Shown piece by piece: positions 8,234 to 17,462 of a stretch of 64,000 nt of DNA. Location: the IMG/VR virus record IMGVR_UViG_3300031344_000002, positions 1 to 64,000 of that record; one strand, written 5' to 3'. This DNA is from a virus. The translations under genes and the position numbers were made by a program. The notes under the pieces were generated by a model. That model searched no databases, had not been told where the DNA came from, and saw nothing but the letters and a program-made list of their open reading frames with translations. Within the stretch, counting starts at the first letter, position 1. Each line of letters opens with the position of its first letter.

Positions 8234-8328
8234 CTTAAAAATTTTTTCTTGTTTTTGTAACATTTTTAATGGTATTTCGTATATAATAGAAAAATGATTC
8301 AAATTGTTTAACTTAAAACTGAAAAAAG

Positions 8329-8733
8329 ATGAAAAACTTAATTTATTTTATTCTTGCAATAACCTTACTTAGTGTAAGTTGTAGTAAAAAAGACGATGGT
8401 AATGTTACTCCTCCAGTAACTAAGCTACATAGTCAATTATCTCCCGATTCCCTATATATAGGTTATTGGCATTGTGATTCAACATATAGAAATGGTATGT
8501 TGGATTTAATTGATGATGTAAATTCCAATTTTAATTTTAATGACACTACGTGTATTGAAACCGATGATAATAATATAGGTGTGAATAATGTTTATGATAA
8601 TTGGACAATATCTGGAACTACTTTGAAATTAGATGTAAATAATCCAACTATATTAACTATTGTGTCACCACCTGCTAATGGTAAAATGGTATTATGTGAT
8701 GGTTGGAATACCCATTATTTGACTAAACGATAA
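8329..8733 (+). CDS. Lipoprotein with Bacteroidota export signal
   Basis: 134 residues. The signal peptide (residues 1-18) ends in Leu-Ser-Val-Ser-Cys, and the mature protein starts Cys-Ser-Lys-Lys-Asp-Asp-Gly. An acidic stretch just after the lipidated Cys is the lipoprotein export signal that sends lipoproteins to the cell surface in Bacteroidota. The rest is a small beta-like domain resembling host lipocalin-like or META-like lipoproteins, though no family is certain. It lies alone on the plus strand between two minus-strand structural genes with its own terminator, the pattern of a moron gene. A role in masking receptors or excluding other phages is plausible inference. Confidence 0.8.
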   Translation: MKNLIYFILAITLLSVSCSKKDDGNVTPPVTKLHSQLSPDSLYIGYWHCDSTYRNGMLDLIDDVNSNFNFNDTTCIETDDNNIGVNNVYDNWTISGTTLKLDVNNPTILTIVSPPANGKMVLCDGWNTHYLTKR

Positions 8734-8748
8734 AATATTATGACATCA

Positions 8749-8785
8749 AAAAACCCTCTTAGATTAAGTTTTAAGAGGGTTTTTA
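8749..8785. terminator. Bidirectional terminator
   Basis: AAAAACCCTCTTA and its complement enclose a 10-base loop, followed by T on one strand and preceded by A on the other. It lies between the convergent lipoprotein and 775-residue structural genes. Confidence 0.85.
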
Positions 8786-11113
8786 TTATATAATATTAAA
8801 GTCAACCAATAATTGCACACAATCATTACCATATATACCTTTAAACAAATAAGCTGTTGGTAATTCATCTGCGAGAATATTAGAATATGGTGAATAATCA
8901 TCCCAACCATATAAATAATAATGTTGTGGTGGTGTAATATAACCGCTTGGTTTTAAATTTCGATATTGATAATATTTATTTGAAACAGATAATTTTGTTG
9001 GATGATTTTTATAATATTTATCATATGAATTATAATCATGGTCATAACTATTCCATTTTCTAATATTAATACCTTTTATTGGAATTTGGCTTAATAATGT
9101 TAATTCTCCTGCTGGAATATTAATAAATGTTGTTTGAAATGCATCTCCTCTTAATATATTGGAGCTATCAGTTATTCCTGCAAATAATTTTTGATTATTT
9201 GGTTGAATAAAAAAATCGTCACTAGTATTTGGAGGACAATGATAAACATCAGCAACAACTTGAGTTCTATCTGGTATAGTAGGACTAAATGCCCAACCAT
9301 AACAAGGAAAACATAAACAAAAGTTTAACCATTGTGCACCAAAATATTTATTACCTTTATTTTTTGCTAAACCAGAATTATCAAAATGAATAACATTAGG
9401 TGCAAAATCGTATGTAAATTGACGAAGATTAGGATTTGTAGAACCAGTTGTAGGAGTACAGCCAGTAATATAATTTTGTTGGTCTGTTAGTTCCTTTTGT
9501 GTTATATAATCAGTACCCGCAGTTTTAAACCAAGAACCTGCTACTGAACCATAAACACTATTATCTGTTGTAAATATATTTTCAGTATTAGGATTATAAG
9601 GTATTGCTATTGGAGCACCAATTGCATGTTTTGTTGGGTAAAATTGAGCTACGCTATATACGCCACCACCAGTAAATGTATAATATTCTTTTCTCCATAA
9701 ATCATTATCTGGTATTCCAGTTGGTGAGTTAGTCGGATTAATTGATTTATCTCCATTTATAAATGTTTCATCATAATGTAATGGAACTTTTTGTGGTATT
9801 TTAAACCAACCCCTTGCTTTATATTGTGGATGGTCTCCATTATAATGTGTTGACCAAGAAGAATTTTCAGGTAAATCAGTAAGGTCAGGATATTTAATTA
9901 ATATCATACCAAAAAACTTAGTAAAAACACCTGATGTTGAACTATCATCAACAACTGTTTTTTCACCAGTTGGACTTGTTATTACTTTTACTCTATTACA
10001 TGGAATGTTTAATAAAAAATCACCATTAGTATTATATTCAACATATTCTGTTTTATCTAATTCTCTAATTTGACTATTTGGGTCGGCATTTACCCAATCT
10101 ATATCAATATCTCCATTAATATTAACAACAATTGGTACGTCAGTGGTATATGTAAATACACTAATAATTGGATTAGCTGTTCTATATGTTCTAATATCCA
10201 TATTATTTTGAATATCATTATCAGAATCAGATAAACTATAAAATCCAGAATTTGTTGTACTTGCATTGGGGTTACCAAAAATATCATACAATCCCATTGT
10301 CATGGTTGTGCCAAATATAGTGAATGATGATGATAATATTGCTTTTATTCTAAAATTCAATTGAGTTATACCGATTTCAAAATTCGTAGTATCTCCCCAA
10401 AAAGGAATTATATTGGCAGTAATTTCTTGTGTTTCAATATTTGGTAAATCTGTTAAATCAATTGCTGGTTTTACTGCAGATGCATTTTTAGTAAAAAGAT
10501 TTGGCGAATATCCGGCATTTATCATACTTGCAGGTGACATACTATATTTACCAATATCTGTAATATCAACACTAAGATGAACTGTTTGTGTACCTATTGG
10601 TACACCAAAAATCATATAATCACCAGAATCATTTGTTAATGCGGTATATTTATAATATTTTTTATAAACATTTAAAAATGATTCATTTATAACTAATTCA
10701 GGTTTTATTGGAAATGAACCGAAAGGTTGTTTGGGTTTATATGTATGAGTTTCCTGATTGAGTTCCGAAACACGTGGTAGTAAATTATATCTTTTTCCTT
10801 CATTATTTTTATCTCTAGGTGTTTTATATGGATAGATACTATATATATTACTATCTTCTGCATCTGCATCGGTTAATGGAATAAAAATACTTATTTTGGC
10901 ATTAGGAACACCAACGCCATCATTTGCTGTTACTCTACCAACCAATACACCATAATCAGCATTAAAATTTTGATAAGCATCTTCAGTACCAAGATTTAAT
11001 GTCAGAAATTCAAGTGTTTCAACATCTTGTTCAAGTTTTACTCTTATATATTTATCTTGACCTTTAGTATTTGTATTGCCTGTGCCTAAAAAAATTCTTT
11101 GTGATTTATTCAT
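8786..11113 (-). CDS. Large tail/baseplate protein with carboxypeptidase-regulatory-like domain
   Basis: 775 residues. Around residues 50-170 it has Gly-Arg-Val-Thr-Ala-Asn-Asp-Gly-Val-Gly-Val-Pro-Asn-Ala-Lys-Ile-Ser-Ile, the pattern of a carboxypeptidase-regulatory-like (CarboxypepD_reg/Cna-B type) beta sandwich, and a second strand pattern Ser-Gly-Asp-Tyr-Met-Ile-Phe-Gly-Val-Pro-Ile-Gly typical of the same fold. The remainder is beta-rich, with a Cys-rich patch near residue 600 (Cys-Leu-Cys-Phe-Pro-Cys-Tyr-Gly). It has its own late-type motif upstream and the shared hairpin downstream, so it is a one-gene transcript. Likely a baseplate or fibre protein; the precise role is not known. Confidence 0.65.
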   Translation of the reverse strand: MNKSQRIFLGTGNTNTKGQDKYIRVKLEQDVETLEFLTLNLGTEDAYQNFNADYGVLVGRVTANDGVGVPNAKISIFIPLTDADAEDSNIYSIYPYKTPRDKNNEGKRYNLLPRVSELNQETHTYKPKQPFGSFPIKPELVINESFLNVYKKYYKYTALTNDSGDYMIFGVPIGTQTVHLSVDITDIGKYSMSPASMINAGYSPNLFTKNASAVKPAIDLTDLPNIETQEITANIIPFWGDTTNFEIGITQLNFRIKAILSSSFTIFGTTMTMGLYDIFGNPNASTTNSGFYSLSDSDNDIQNNMDIRTYRTANPIISVFTYTTDVPIVVNINGDIDIDWVNADPNSQIRELDKTEYVEYNTNGDFLLNIPCNRVKVITSPTGEKTVVDDSSTSGVFTKFFGMILIKYPDLTDLPENSSWSTHYNGDHPQYKARGWFKIPQKVPLHYDETFINGDKSINPTNSPTGIPDNDLWRKEYYTFTGGGVYSVAQFYPTKHAIGAPIAIPYNPNTENIFTTDNSVYGSVAGSWFKTAGTDYITQKELTDQQNYITGCTPTTGSTNPNLRQFTYDFAPNVIHFDNSGLAKNKGNKYFGAQWLNFCLCFPCYGWAFSPTIPDRTQVVADVYHCPPNTSDDFFIQPNNQKLFAGITDSSNILRGDAFQTTFINIPAGELTLLSQIPIKGINIRKWNSYDHDYNSYDKYYKNHPTKLSVSNKYYQYRNLKPSGYITPPQHYYLYGWDDYSPYSNILADELPTAYLFKGIYGNDCVQLLVDFNII

Positions 11114-11129
11114 TTATTTATAGTTTTTC

Positions 11130-11137
11130 ATAAATAC
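11130..11137 (-). promoter_or_regulatory. Putative late promoter GTATTTAT
   Basis: GTATTTAT on the minus strand, 16 bases before the ATG of the 775-residue structural gene, with flanks (A before, A-rich after) like the other copies. Confidence 0.55.
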
Positions 11138-11220
11138 TATCATCAAGAAATCCTTACTAATGTAAATTATTTTTAAAAAAATCTATGAGAATTTGATGAA
11201 AAATAATAATTTAATAAATT

Positions 11221-11649
11221 TTAATTGAAAACTTTATAAGTATTTTTAGATTTACTTAATTCATCTGCAATACTATTTTCTTTTCTGGGTATCCATTGAA
11301 GTGTAATAATATTTTTCTTTCTTAATGCTCTGTACAATTCTATTGCTTGATGTGCATATGGAATATATAATCCTTTCTTTATTTTCCATAATTCCAATGT
11401 TTGCATAATAACTAGTTTACTATCACCGTAAATATTAATTCTCACACCTATTTTATTTTTCATTAATTTAAAAATCATTATTAGTGCAAGATATTCCGCA
11501 ATATTACAAGTATTACCAATTTTTGCTTTATAAAATCTAGATTTTTTAAATTCTTTATCTTTACTTGTAATATAAACACCCAAACCCATGTTTCCGTTGG
11601 GATTCTTGGGTTCACAACTACCATCAAAATAACAATTATAGATTTTCAT
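11221..11649 (-). CDS. rnhA: Ribonuclease HI
   Basis: 142 residues. The four acidic active-site residues of RNase HI are all in place: Asp9 (Phe-Asp-Gly-Ser), Glu52 (Ala-Glu-Tyr), Asp76 (Gly-Asp-Ser) and Asp129 (Ala-Asp-Glu). It degrades RNA in RNA-DNA hybrids, probably removing primers or helping reduce host transcripts. Length is usual for the stand-alone enzyme, without the N-terminal hybrid-binding domain. It follows the Hef-like endonuclease by 22 bases on the same strand and may be co-transcribed with it. It is unrelated to the FEN-type nuclease at 57218, which T4 researchers also call RNase H. Confidence 0.92.
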   Translation of the reverse strand: MKIYNCYFDGSCEPKNPNGNMGLGVYITSKDKEFKKSRFYKAKIGNTCNIAEYLALIMIFKLMKNKIGVRINIYGDSKLVIMQTLELWKIKKGLYIPYAHQAIELYRALRKKNIITLQWIPRKENSIADELSKSKNTYKVFN

Positions 11650-11671
11650 ATATACTTATAAAAATATTTGA

Positions 11672-13681
11672 TTAAATATTAATACCAAAAGTTTTTTCAA
11701 ATTTCATGTTACCACAATCATAAATTTTATATATTTTATTGTCTAAAATGTTTTCACAAATTGATTTATTTTTATCATAATTTTTTAATTTAATAATATT
11801 TCCTTTTCTAAAATTAAAACGATGCTGTCTTAATTTTTCATTTATATTAAAATATGTATATGTTGGTTCATTAACACTAATCAATTGAAATCCTAATTGT
11901 TTATATAAATTACCTTGACTATATCTTCTATCAGCAAAAGATATTATATTTTCGGGTTGATATGTATTTATAAAATATTTTAATAATTTACTTGCACCAC
12001 CAGTTATTTTAGTGTTTAGTTTATTACAAAATCTATTTAAATTATAATAATTTTTATTATTTTCGTGATTACCTAATCCAATTCTCATTTTTTCAAAAGT
12101 CATAATCGACACCAATTCATTATTATAAAATAATCCAATTTTAATATTACTACCAACAAAACCTTGTAAATGATTGTTATTTAAAAAACTATGAATTAAT
12201 TCATTATCATTAATTTCTTTAATTTGACATTTACGAGCAAAGATTTTATTCTCAATAATACCTAATTTAGATTTTATAATACTTTTAATAATTTCTTTTT
12301 TATGTATCCATTCATCTTCAAAAATGTGAAGTAATTGAATTCCTTGTTTTTCACATTCAACTGTTTTATTTAGATGATAATTTTTATCCTTAAATAATTC
12401 TGAATGCCAATATAATCCATTAAATTCGATACCTAATTTATAATCAGGAAGATAAATATCAATTTCTTGTTTATTTTTTAATATTGGTATGTTTTTTATA
12501 ATTGTTTTAATATTTAATTTATTATTAATAAAATCACGAATTTCATTTTCTAATATCGATGCATTTTCAGAAATGGGATTACATTTTGTACAAATATTTT
12601 CATGTTTATTGAAAATAAGTCTTGAATATAATAATGATTTAGAAATTTCAAAATAATTATGAATTTTACAATAATTTTTAATTATAACAAAATGATTATT
12701 AATTTTTATATCGTTTGAATTAATATTAAGTAAATTTGAATATTTTTCTTTAAAATTATCATTGATTACGTTGTGTATTTTATTAATTACATCTATGGAT
12801 TTAGATGGATTATCTACACCATATTTTAGTATGGAAGTTATTTTACTTTTATCTCTATTATTATAATTTTCATCACCATATCTTATTTTTTTTGTATTTT
12901 TTACATCATCTTTATATTCTTGAGTACTACTATATGACGTATGATTATATTTTTTTAAATTTGTTTGTTTTATTTTTTCTTTAACTTTTTCATTTTGAAT
13001 TGAATATTCAACGCCATATTTTTTTAAGTTAGTTTGTTTTGTTTGTTCTTTAATTGTTTCGTTTTGAATTGGATGTTCAACACCATATTTTTTTAAATTA
13101 GTTTGTTTTGCTTTATTATTAATTATTTTATTCTGCATTGGATTTTCAACATTATATCTTTTTAAATTAGTTTGTTTAACTTTTTCTTGTTGAGATTTTA
13201 ATTTAAGATGATGTTCAACACCATATCGTTCTAAATTAGTTTGTTTACTTTTTTCTTTAATACTATCTAATTGTTGTGGATGTTCAACACCATATTTTTT
13301 TAAATTAGTTTGTTTTATTTGTTCTCTTTTTTCTTTAGAAAGTAATGTATATTTAAATCCAAAATTTTTCATTGATGTTTTTTCTCTTTTGATTTTAATA
13401 TTATTGTCTTTTCCAATACATTGCATTGAACAATATTTTGAAAATCCTTCACTAATTTTTTTAAATTTAACTGGTTTACCACATATTACACAAATAGGCG
13501 GTTTGGATAAATCATTTAATATTAAATAAAGCATTGCACCAAATGAAATATTATAGTTTTTAAATTTGTTATAAATTAAAACATATAAATTATAATAATT
13601 TTTTTTAAAAAACGATTCTGTTAATCTTCTTTTAATAATAATATTATCATTTTTTACGATTTCAAGTATTTTTTCCTTCAT
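11672..13681 (-). CDS. Hef/Vsr-like homing endonuclease with repeat array
   Basis: 669 residues. An N-terminal zinc knuckle (Cys-Val-Ile-Cys-Gly ... Tyr-Cys-Ser-Met-Gln-Cys) near residues 60-90 is followed by about seven copies of a roughly 24-residue unit (Thr-Asn-Leu-Lys-Lys-Tyr-Gly-Val-Glu-His-Pro), a DNA-contacting repeat of the NUMOD type. The C-terminal 280 residues contain Ile-Asp-Ile-Tyr-Leu-Pro, Gly-Ile-Glu-Phe-Asn-Gly-Leu-Tyr-Trp-His and Leu-Leu-His-Ile-Phe-Glu-Asp-Glu-Trp, a PD-(D/E)XK/Vsr-like core as in phage Hef enzymes. Its C-terminal half is closely related to that of the endonuclease at 17463. It is free-standing, next to the tail sheath gene. Confidence 0.85.
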   Translation of the reverse strand: MKEKILEIVKNDNIIIKRRLTESFFKKNYYNLYVLIYNKFKNYNISFGAMLYLILNDLSKPPICVICGKPVKFKKISEGFSKYCSMQCIGKDNNIKIKREKTSMKNFGFKYTLLSKEKREQIKQTNLKKYGVEHPQQLDSIKEKSKQTNLERYGVEHHLKLKSQQEKVKQTNLKRYNVENPMQNKIINNKAKQTNLKKYGVEHPIQNETIKEQTKQTNLKKYGVEYSIQNEKVKEKIKQTNLKKYNHTSYSSTQEYKDDVKNTKKIRYGDENYNNRDKSKITSILKYGVDNPSKSIDVINKIHNVINDNFKEKYSNLLNINSNDIKINNHFVIIKNYCKIHNYFEISKSLLYSRLIFNKHENICTKCNPISENASILENEIRDFINNKLNIKTIIKNIPILKNKQEIDIYLPDYKLGIEFNGLYWHSELFKDKNYHLNKTVECEKQGIQLLHIFEDEWIHKKEIIKSIIKSKLGIIENKIFARKCQIKEINDNELIHSFLNNNHLQGFVGSNIKIGLFYNNELVSIMTFEKMRIGLGNHENNKNYYNLNRFCNKLNTKITGGASKLLKYFINTYQPENIISFADRRYSQGNLYKQLGFQLISVNEPTYTYFNINEKLRQHRFNFRKGNIIKLKNYDKNKSICENILDNKIYKIYDCGNMKFEKTFGINI

Positions 13682-13705
13682 AATTATAATTAATTTATCA
13701 CAAAT

Positions 13706-13713
13706 ATAAATAC
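13706..13713 (-). promoter_or_regulatory. Putative late promoter GTATTTAT
   Basis: GTATTTAT on the minus strand, 24 bases before the ATG of the Hef-like endonuclease. This puts the homing gene and probably rnhA under the same control as the virion genes. Confidence 0.5.
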
Positions 13714-13854
13714 TTTATCTTTAAAAACAAAATTATTTTATTTTTTATTTAAAAAAAATTTTAAAGAATTTAATATAAAAATTTTAAAAAAAATGGAAAT
13801 TTAATTGAAAAAATATATAATTTGATAAAATCTGGATTTATAGACAAGAATGGT

Positions 13855-13889
13855 AAGGTGATAATAATTATAGTAAACCACCTTTTCAA
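13855..13889 (+). terminator. Weak hairpin before the sheath promoter
   Basis: AAGGTG pairs with CACCTT across an 18-base AT-rich loop, followed by a T-rich stretch. It lies in the 292-base divergent gap between the Hef-like endonuclease and the sheath gene. It may insulate the two or be part of a leader RNA. The stem is short, so I hold it loosely. The rest of the gap is A/T runs and two late-type motifs. Confidence 0.35.
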
Positions 13890-13899
13890 TTATTTTTTA

Positions 13900-13907
13900 G
13901 TATTTAT
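13900..13907 (+). promoter_or_regulatory. Putative late promoter GTATTTAT
   Basis: Plus-strand GTATTTAT, 66 bases upstream of the sheath ATG, giving a longer leader than most copies. Flanking bases (TTA before, TTGAAAA after) match the extended consensus. Confidence 0.55.
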
Positions 13908-13973
13908 TTGAAAAACAATAAAGCATTGTATATAAAATAATAATAATAATGAAAAATAAAATAATTAAATAAC

Positions 13974-16739
13974 ATGGCAGATTTTGTATTCACCTCTCCG
14001 GGTGTAAAATTTAAAGAACGTGACCTCACATTTGTTACTAGAAATGTAGGTATCACGACGTTAGGTCTTGTAGGTGAGACACTTAAAGGACCAGCATTTG
14101 AACCTATATATATTCAGGATTCAACTCAATTTTCAAATACTTTTGGTGGGCAAAGCACACAGAAACTTTCAAATGGAAATTTTCAATATTTATTACCATA
14201 TTATGCTAATTCATATCTTGGTGAAACTAATCAACTTTGGGTAACCAGAGTATTAGGACTAAGTGGATATGATGCAGGTAATGCATGGGCAATAACATTG
14301 AGTGCAGGTGTTGACCCGACAACTGTTGTATCTGGTGGAACTCCTGTAATTTCAACTCATACATTTACAAATAATCAATATTTGGGTGTTTCGTTGATAT
14401 ATCAAGGACAAACTGGTACATATTCTTCAGGATTTACTAAAGGTATTAATAATACATTTACTGAATATGTTCATACGTTTACTGCAACCACATTAAATAA
14501 TGTTGGAAGTGGTACGACAAAAGATAAAGTAACATTATTTACTGGTGCTTCATATAGTCAATATGAAAATATGGTATTAGCTGTAATTAGAAGTAGAGGT
14601 GTTTCAACAATTCAACCACATGGTGTCCAACATACAACATTTGATACAACAAATCTTACTATAAGTGGTAATACCACAAATATTGGTTCAGGTGATTTAT
14701 TTAGTCAATTTACATTAAGGGCATATAGCACTGGAAGTACACAATATTATACAGTATCATTAAATCCAAATTCAACTAGTTTTTTACCAAATGTAATTGG
14801 TTTAGAACCAAAAGATAAAAAAACAAAAATTTGGGTTCAAGCAGTATATCCAGACTTAATCGAAAAATTAGATGCAGAAGGTATTGGTTATGGTATTAAC
14901 ACAACATTAATTACAGCCACTTCAAATAATTTCACAAATTATAAAATTGGATTTCAAACACCTGAAACTCCTTGGGTGGTATCTCAATTAATGGGTAATC
15001 ATGTTAATAGATTATTAAAATTTATTAGTATTGCAGATGGTGATGCTGCAAATCAAGAAATTAAAATTAGTTTTGCTAATATTAATCCAGATACTTATGA
15101 ATTTGATGTAGTCGTTCGTGATTTTAATGATACTGATGCAAATCCAGTTGTATTTGAAACATATACAAAATGTACAATGATTCAAGGACTCAATAGTTTT
15201 ATTGGACAAGTAATTGGTACTTCTGATGGTCAATATACTTTAAGAAGCAATTATATTATGGTTGAACTTGCAGATGATATTCCAAATGATGTATTTCCTG
15301 CTGGTTTTGAAGGTTATGAGTTTAATGACTATGCGATGTCAGCAACAAGTGACCCAACAACTAATGGTATTGCTCCTAAAATTTTCTATAAAACAGAATA
15401 TAGTGAAACAGATAAAGTAAGTAAGGTATATTTAGGTATTTCTGAACATGGCTATGATAGTACTAATTCAACTGGTAGTGGTATTAATCAAAACTTTTTT
15501 AACTATGATGGTCAAGGTGGTTTTGCTAAATCTAAAGGTTTCCATATGGATTCTGGTGCAACCGGAATTTATGTACATGGTACTGAAATTATTGGACAGT
15601 TTGAGGTTGGTGCAGGACAAATACAAACATACGTTGATACTGACGATTCAAATAACCCATATTATGATATTAAAACAAGGAAATTTACTTTAGTTCCTGC
15701 TCGTGGTTTTGATGGATGGGATGTTAATAGAGGTATAAGTGGTGAAGACCGTTCAAATGGTGATGGTTATCAACAAGGTGGTATGTATAGTGGTTATCCC
15801 GGTCATCCTGAAACAATACCAGCAAATGACTTTCAAGCATGGCAAACTGCAATTAATACTTTTTCAAATCCTGAACAAGTTACAATTAATCTTTTTGCAA
15901 CTCCGGGTATTGATTGGAATAATAATAGCATTTTAGTCCAAGATACAATAGATATGATTGAACAACAAAGAACCGATTCATTATATGTAATTGATTCTCC
16001 AGATTCTGATATACCTGTTACTAATAATGGTAATGGTGGTGTTCCTAATGATGTTCAGGCAGCAAGTGAAATTATAGGTCTACTTAATGATATAGATATT
16101 GACACTAGTTATTCATGTACATATTTTCCCTATATTCAAATGAGAGATAGTCAAAATAATATTAATGTTTATATTCCTGCAACTGGTGAAGTTGTAAGAG
16201 CAATGGCATTTACTGATAATGTAAAATTTCCTTGGTTTGCACCTGCTGGTTTAAATCGTGGTGTAACTAATGCAATTAAATCAAAATATAAACTATCTCA
16301 AACTGCTCGTGATATTTTATATGCAGGTAGAATTAACCCAATGGCTGATTTTGCAGATTCAGGTACTGCAATCTTTGGACAAAAGACTTTACAAGTTAAA
16401 GATAGCGCACTTAATAGAATTAATGTTCGTAGATTAATACTTCAACTTAAAGTTCTTATTTCAAATATTGCAATTAGACTTGTATTCGAACAAAATGACC
16501 AAACAACTATCGACCAATTCTTAGCAAAAGTAAATCCAATTCTTGATAGTATTAAGAGAGAAAGAGGTTTGAATGACTTTAGAGTTAAAATGGATAGCAC
16601 AAATAATACTCCTGAAACAATGGATAGAAATGAATTATATGGGGAAATCTATTTAAAACCGACAAGAAGTTTAGAATTTGTTGGAATTACATTTATAGTT
16701 ACCCCTTCAGGTGCATCTTTTGCTGATGTCGGAGCATAA
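13974..16739 (+). CDS. Contractile tail sheath protein (T4 gp18 type)
   Basis: 921 residues, longer than T4 gp18 (659). The N-terminus Phe-Thr-Ser-Pro-Gly-Val-Lys-Phe-Lys-Glu-Arg-Asp and the following Gly-Leu-Val-Gly-Glu-Thr-Leu-Lys-Gly-Pro-Ala-Phe match the start of myovirus sheath proteins, and the C-terminus has the hallmark Tyr-Leu-Lys-Pro-Thr-Arg-Ser-Leu-Glu-Phe. Residues 750-920 carry the conserved sheath core (Phe-Ala-Pro-Ala-Gly, Arg-Arg-Leu-Ile-Leu-Gln-Leu). The middle 150-500 is a variable surface insertion. It forms the contractile outer tube around the gp19-type tube encoded next. A terminator follows 20 bases after the stop. Confidence 0.95.
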   Translation: MADFVFTSPGVKFKERDLTFVTRNVGITTLGLVGETLKGPAFEPIYIQDSTQFSNTFGGQSTQKLSNGNFQYLLPYYANSYLGETNQLWVTRVLGLSGYDAGNAWAITLSAGVDPTTVVSGGTPVISTHTFTNNQYLGVSLIYQGQTGTYSSGFTKGINNTFTEYVHTFTATTLNNVGSGTTKDKVTLFTGASYSQYENMVLAVIRSRGVSTIQPHGVQHTTFDTTNLTISGNTTNIGSGDLFSQFTLRAYSTGSTQYYTVSLNPNSTSFLPNVIGLEPKDKKTKIWVQAVYPDLIEKLDAEGIGYGINTTLITATSNNFTNYKIGFQTPETPWVVSQLMGNHVNRLLKFISIADGDAANQEIKISFANINPDTYEFDVVVRDFNDTDANPVVFETYTKCTMIQGLNSFIGQVIGTSDGQYTLRSNYIMVELADDIPNDVFPAGFEGYEFNDYAMSATSDPTTNGIAPKIFYKTEYSETDKVSKVYLGISEHGYDSTNSTGSGINQNFFNYDGQGGFAKSKGFHMDSGATGIYVHGTEIIGQFEVGAGQIQTYVDTDDSNNPYYDIKTRKFTLVPARGFDGWDVNRGISGEDRSNGDGYQQGGMYSGYPGHPETIPANDFQAWQTAINTFSNPEQVTINLFATPGIDWNNNSILVQDTIDMIEQQRTDSLYVIDSPDSDIPVTNNGNGGVPNDVQAASEIIGLLNDIDIDTSYSCTYFPYIQMRDSQNNINVYIPATGEVVRAMAFTDNVKFPWFAPAGLNRGVTNAIKSKYKLSQTARDILYAGRINPMADFADSGTAIFGQKTLQVKDSALNRINVRRLILQLKVLISNIAIRLVFEQNDQTTIDQFLAKVNPILDSIKRERGLNDFRVKMDSTNNTPETMDRNELYGEIYLKPTRSLEFVGITFIVTPSGASFADVGA

Positions 16740-16757
16740 TTTATGATTTATAAAATT

Positions 16758-16793
16758 AAAAAGACTCACTTATTTATAGTGGGTCTTTTTAAT
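16758..16793 (+). terminator. Terminator after the sheath gene
   Basis: AAAAAGACTCACT pairs with AGTGGGTCTTTTT across a 7-base loop, ending in a T run. It lies 18 bases after the sheath stop and ahead of the separate tube promoter, so sheath and tube are made from different transcripts. Confidence 0.85.
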
Positions 16794-16841
16794 TAAAAAA
16801 TAGAACATCAATTCTATTCTAAATTGTTTTCAAATATGTAA

Positions 16842-16849
16842 GTATTTAT
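16842..16849 (+). promoter_or_regulatory. Putative late promoter GTATTTAT
   Basis: Plus-strand GTATTTAT, 45 bases before the tube ATG, preceded by AA and followed by TAGAAAA. It is located just after the sheath terminator, where a fresh promoter is needed. Confidence 0.6.
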
Positions 16850-16894
16850 TAGAAAACATAAAAATAAACAGAAATTAATTAATAATTAAATATT

Positions 16895-17386
16895 ATGGCA
16901 GGAGAAATGATAAGAACAATTCCGTTCAAGTATGAGCCTAAGAGAGTTAATAGGTTCTTTGCGGAATTCTCAGATACAATCGGACTTGAAGTATGGCAAG
17001 TACAAAAGTTCAAAAGACCTTCATTAAAAATCAATAGTGTTCCAATTCAATATATGAACGAACAAAACTATGTAGCTGGTAGATATACGTGGGATACAAT
17101 GTCAATTACATTTATTGACCCAATCGGTCCCTCTACATCACAAATTCTTATGGAATGGGTTCGTTTACACGCTGAATCACTCACAGGTCGTATGGGTTAT
17201 GCTGCAGGTTATAAGAAGGATATTTATTTAAAAGCATTAGACCCAACTGGTGTTGAAGTTGAAAAATGGACACTTGAACAATGTATGATTACATCAATCG
17301 ATTTCATGGATAATGATTATAGTAGTGATGAATTAACAAACATAACGTTGGAGATACAACCGTGGCGTTGCATTTTAAACCTCTAA
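16895..17386 (+). CDS. Tail tube protein (T4 gp19 type)
   Basis: 163 residues, the size of T4 gp19. It starts with Arg-Thr-Ile-Pro-Phe-Lys-Tyr-Glu-Pro and has the tube-family core: Arg-Pro-Ser-Leu-Lys near residue 45, Trp-Asp-Thr-Met-Ser-Ile-Thr-Phe near 70, and a C-terminal Leu-Glu-Ile-Gln strand. It polymerises to form the inner DNA-conducting tube within the sheath. It has its own promoter and a strong terminator, which allows high expression of this major virion component. Codon use is slightly more G/C-rich than that of the neighbouring homing endonuclease genes. Confidence 0.95.
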   Translation: MAGEMIRTIPFKYEPKRVNRFFAEFSDTIGLEVWQVQKFKRPSLKINSVPIQYMNEQNYVAGRYTWDTMSITFIDPIGPSTSQILMEWVRLHAESLTGRMGYAAGYKKDIYLKALDPTGVEVEKWTLEQCMITSIDFMDNDYSSDELTNITLEIQPWRCILNL

Positions 17387-17404
17387 GAGATTAATTAAAC
17401 TTAT

Positions 17405-17443
17405 AATAATGTCACAAATTTTTACTATATTTGTGACATTATT
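17405..17443 (+). terminator. Strong terminator after the tail tube gene
   Basis: A 15-base perfect stem, AATAATGTCACAAAT and its complement, with a 9-base loop. It isolates the tube transcript from the homing endonuclease that follows. Confidence 0.85.
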
Positions 17444-17462
17444 ATTTATATTCGTTTAATTT

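Noticed and set aside
15015-15233. Minus-strand ORFs under the sheath gene and other antisense frames
   Set aside because: They lie fully within well-supported genes, have no promoter and show the low-complexity composition of shadow frames.
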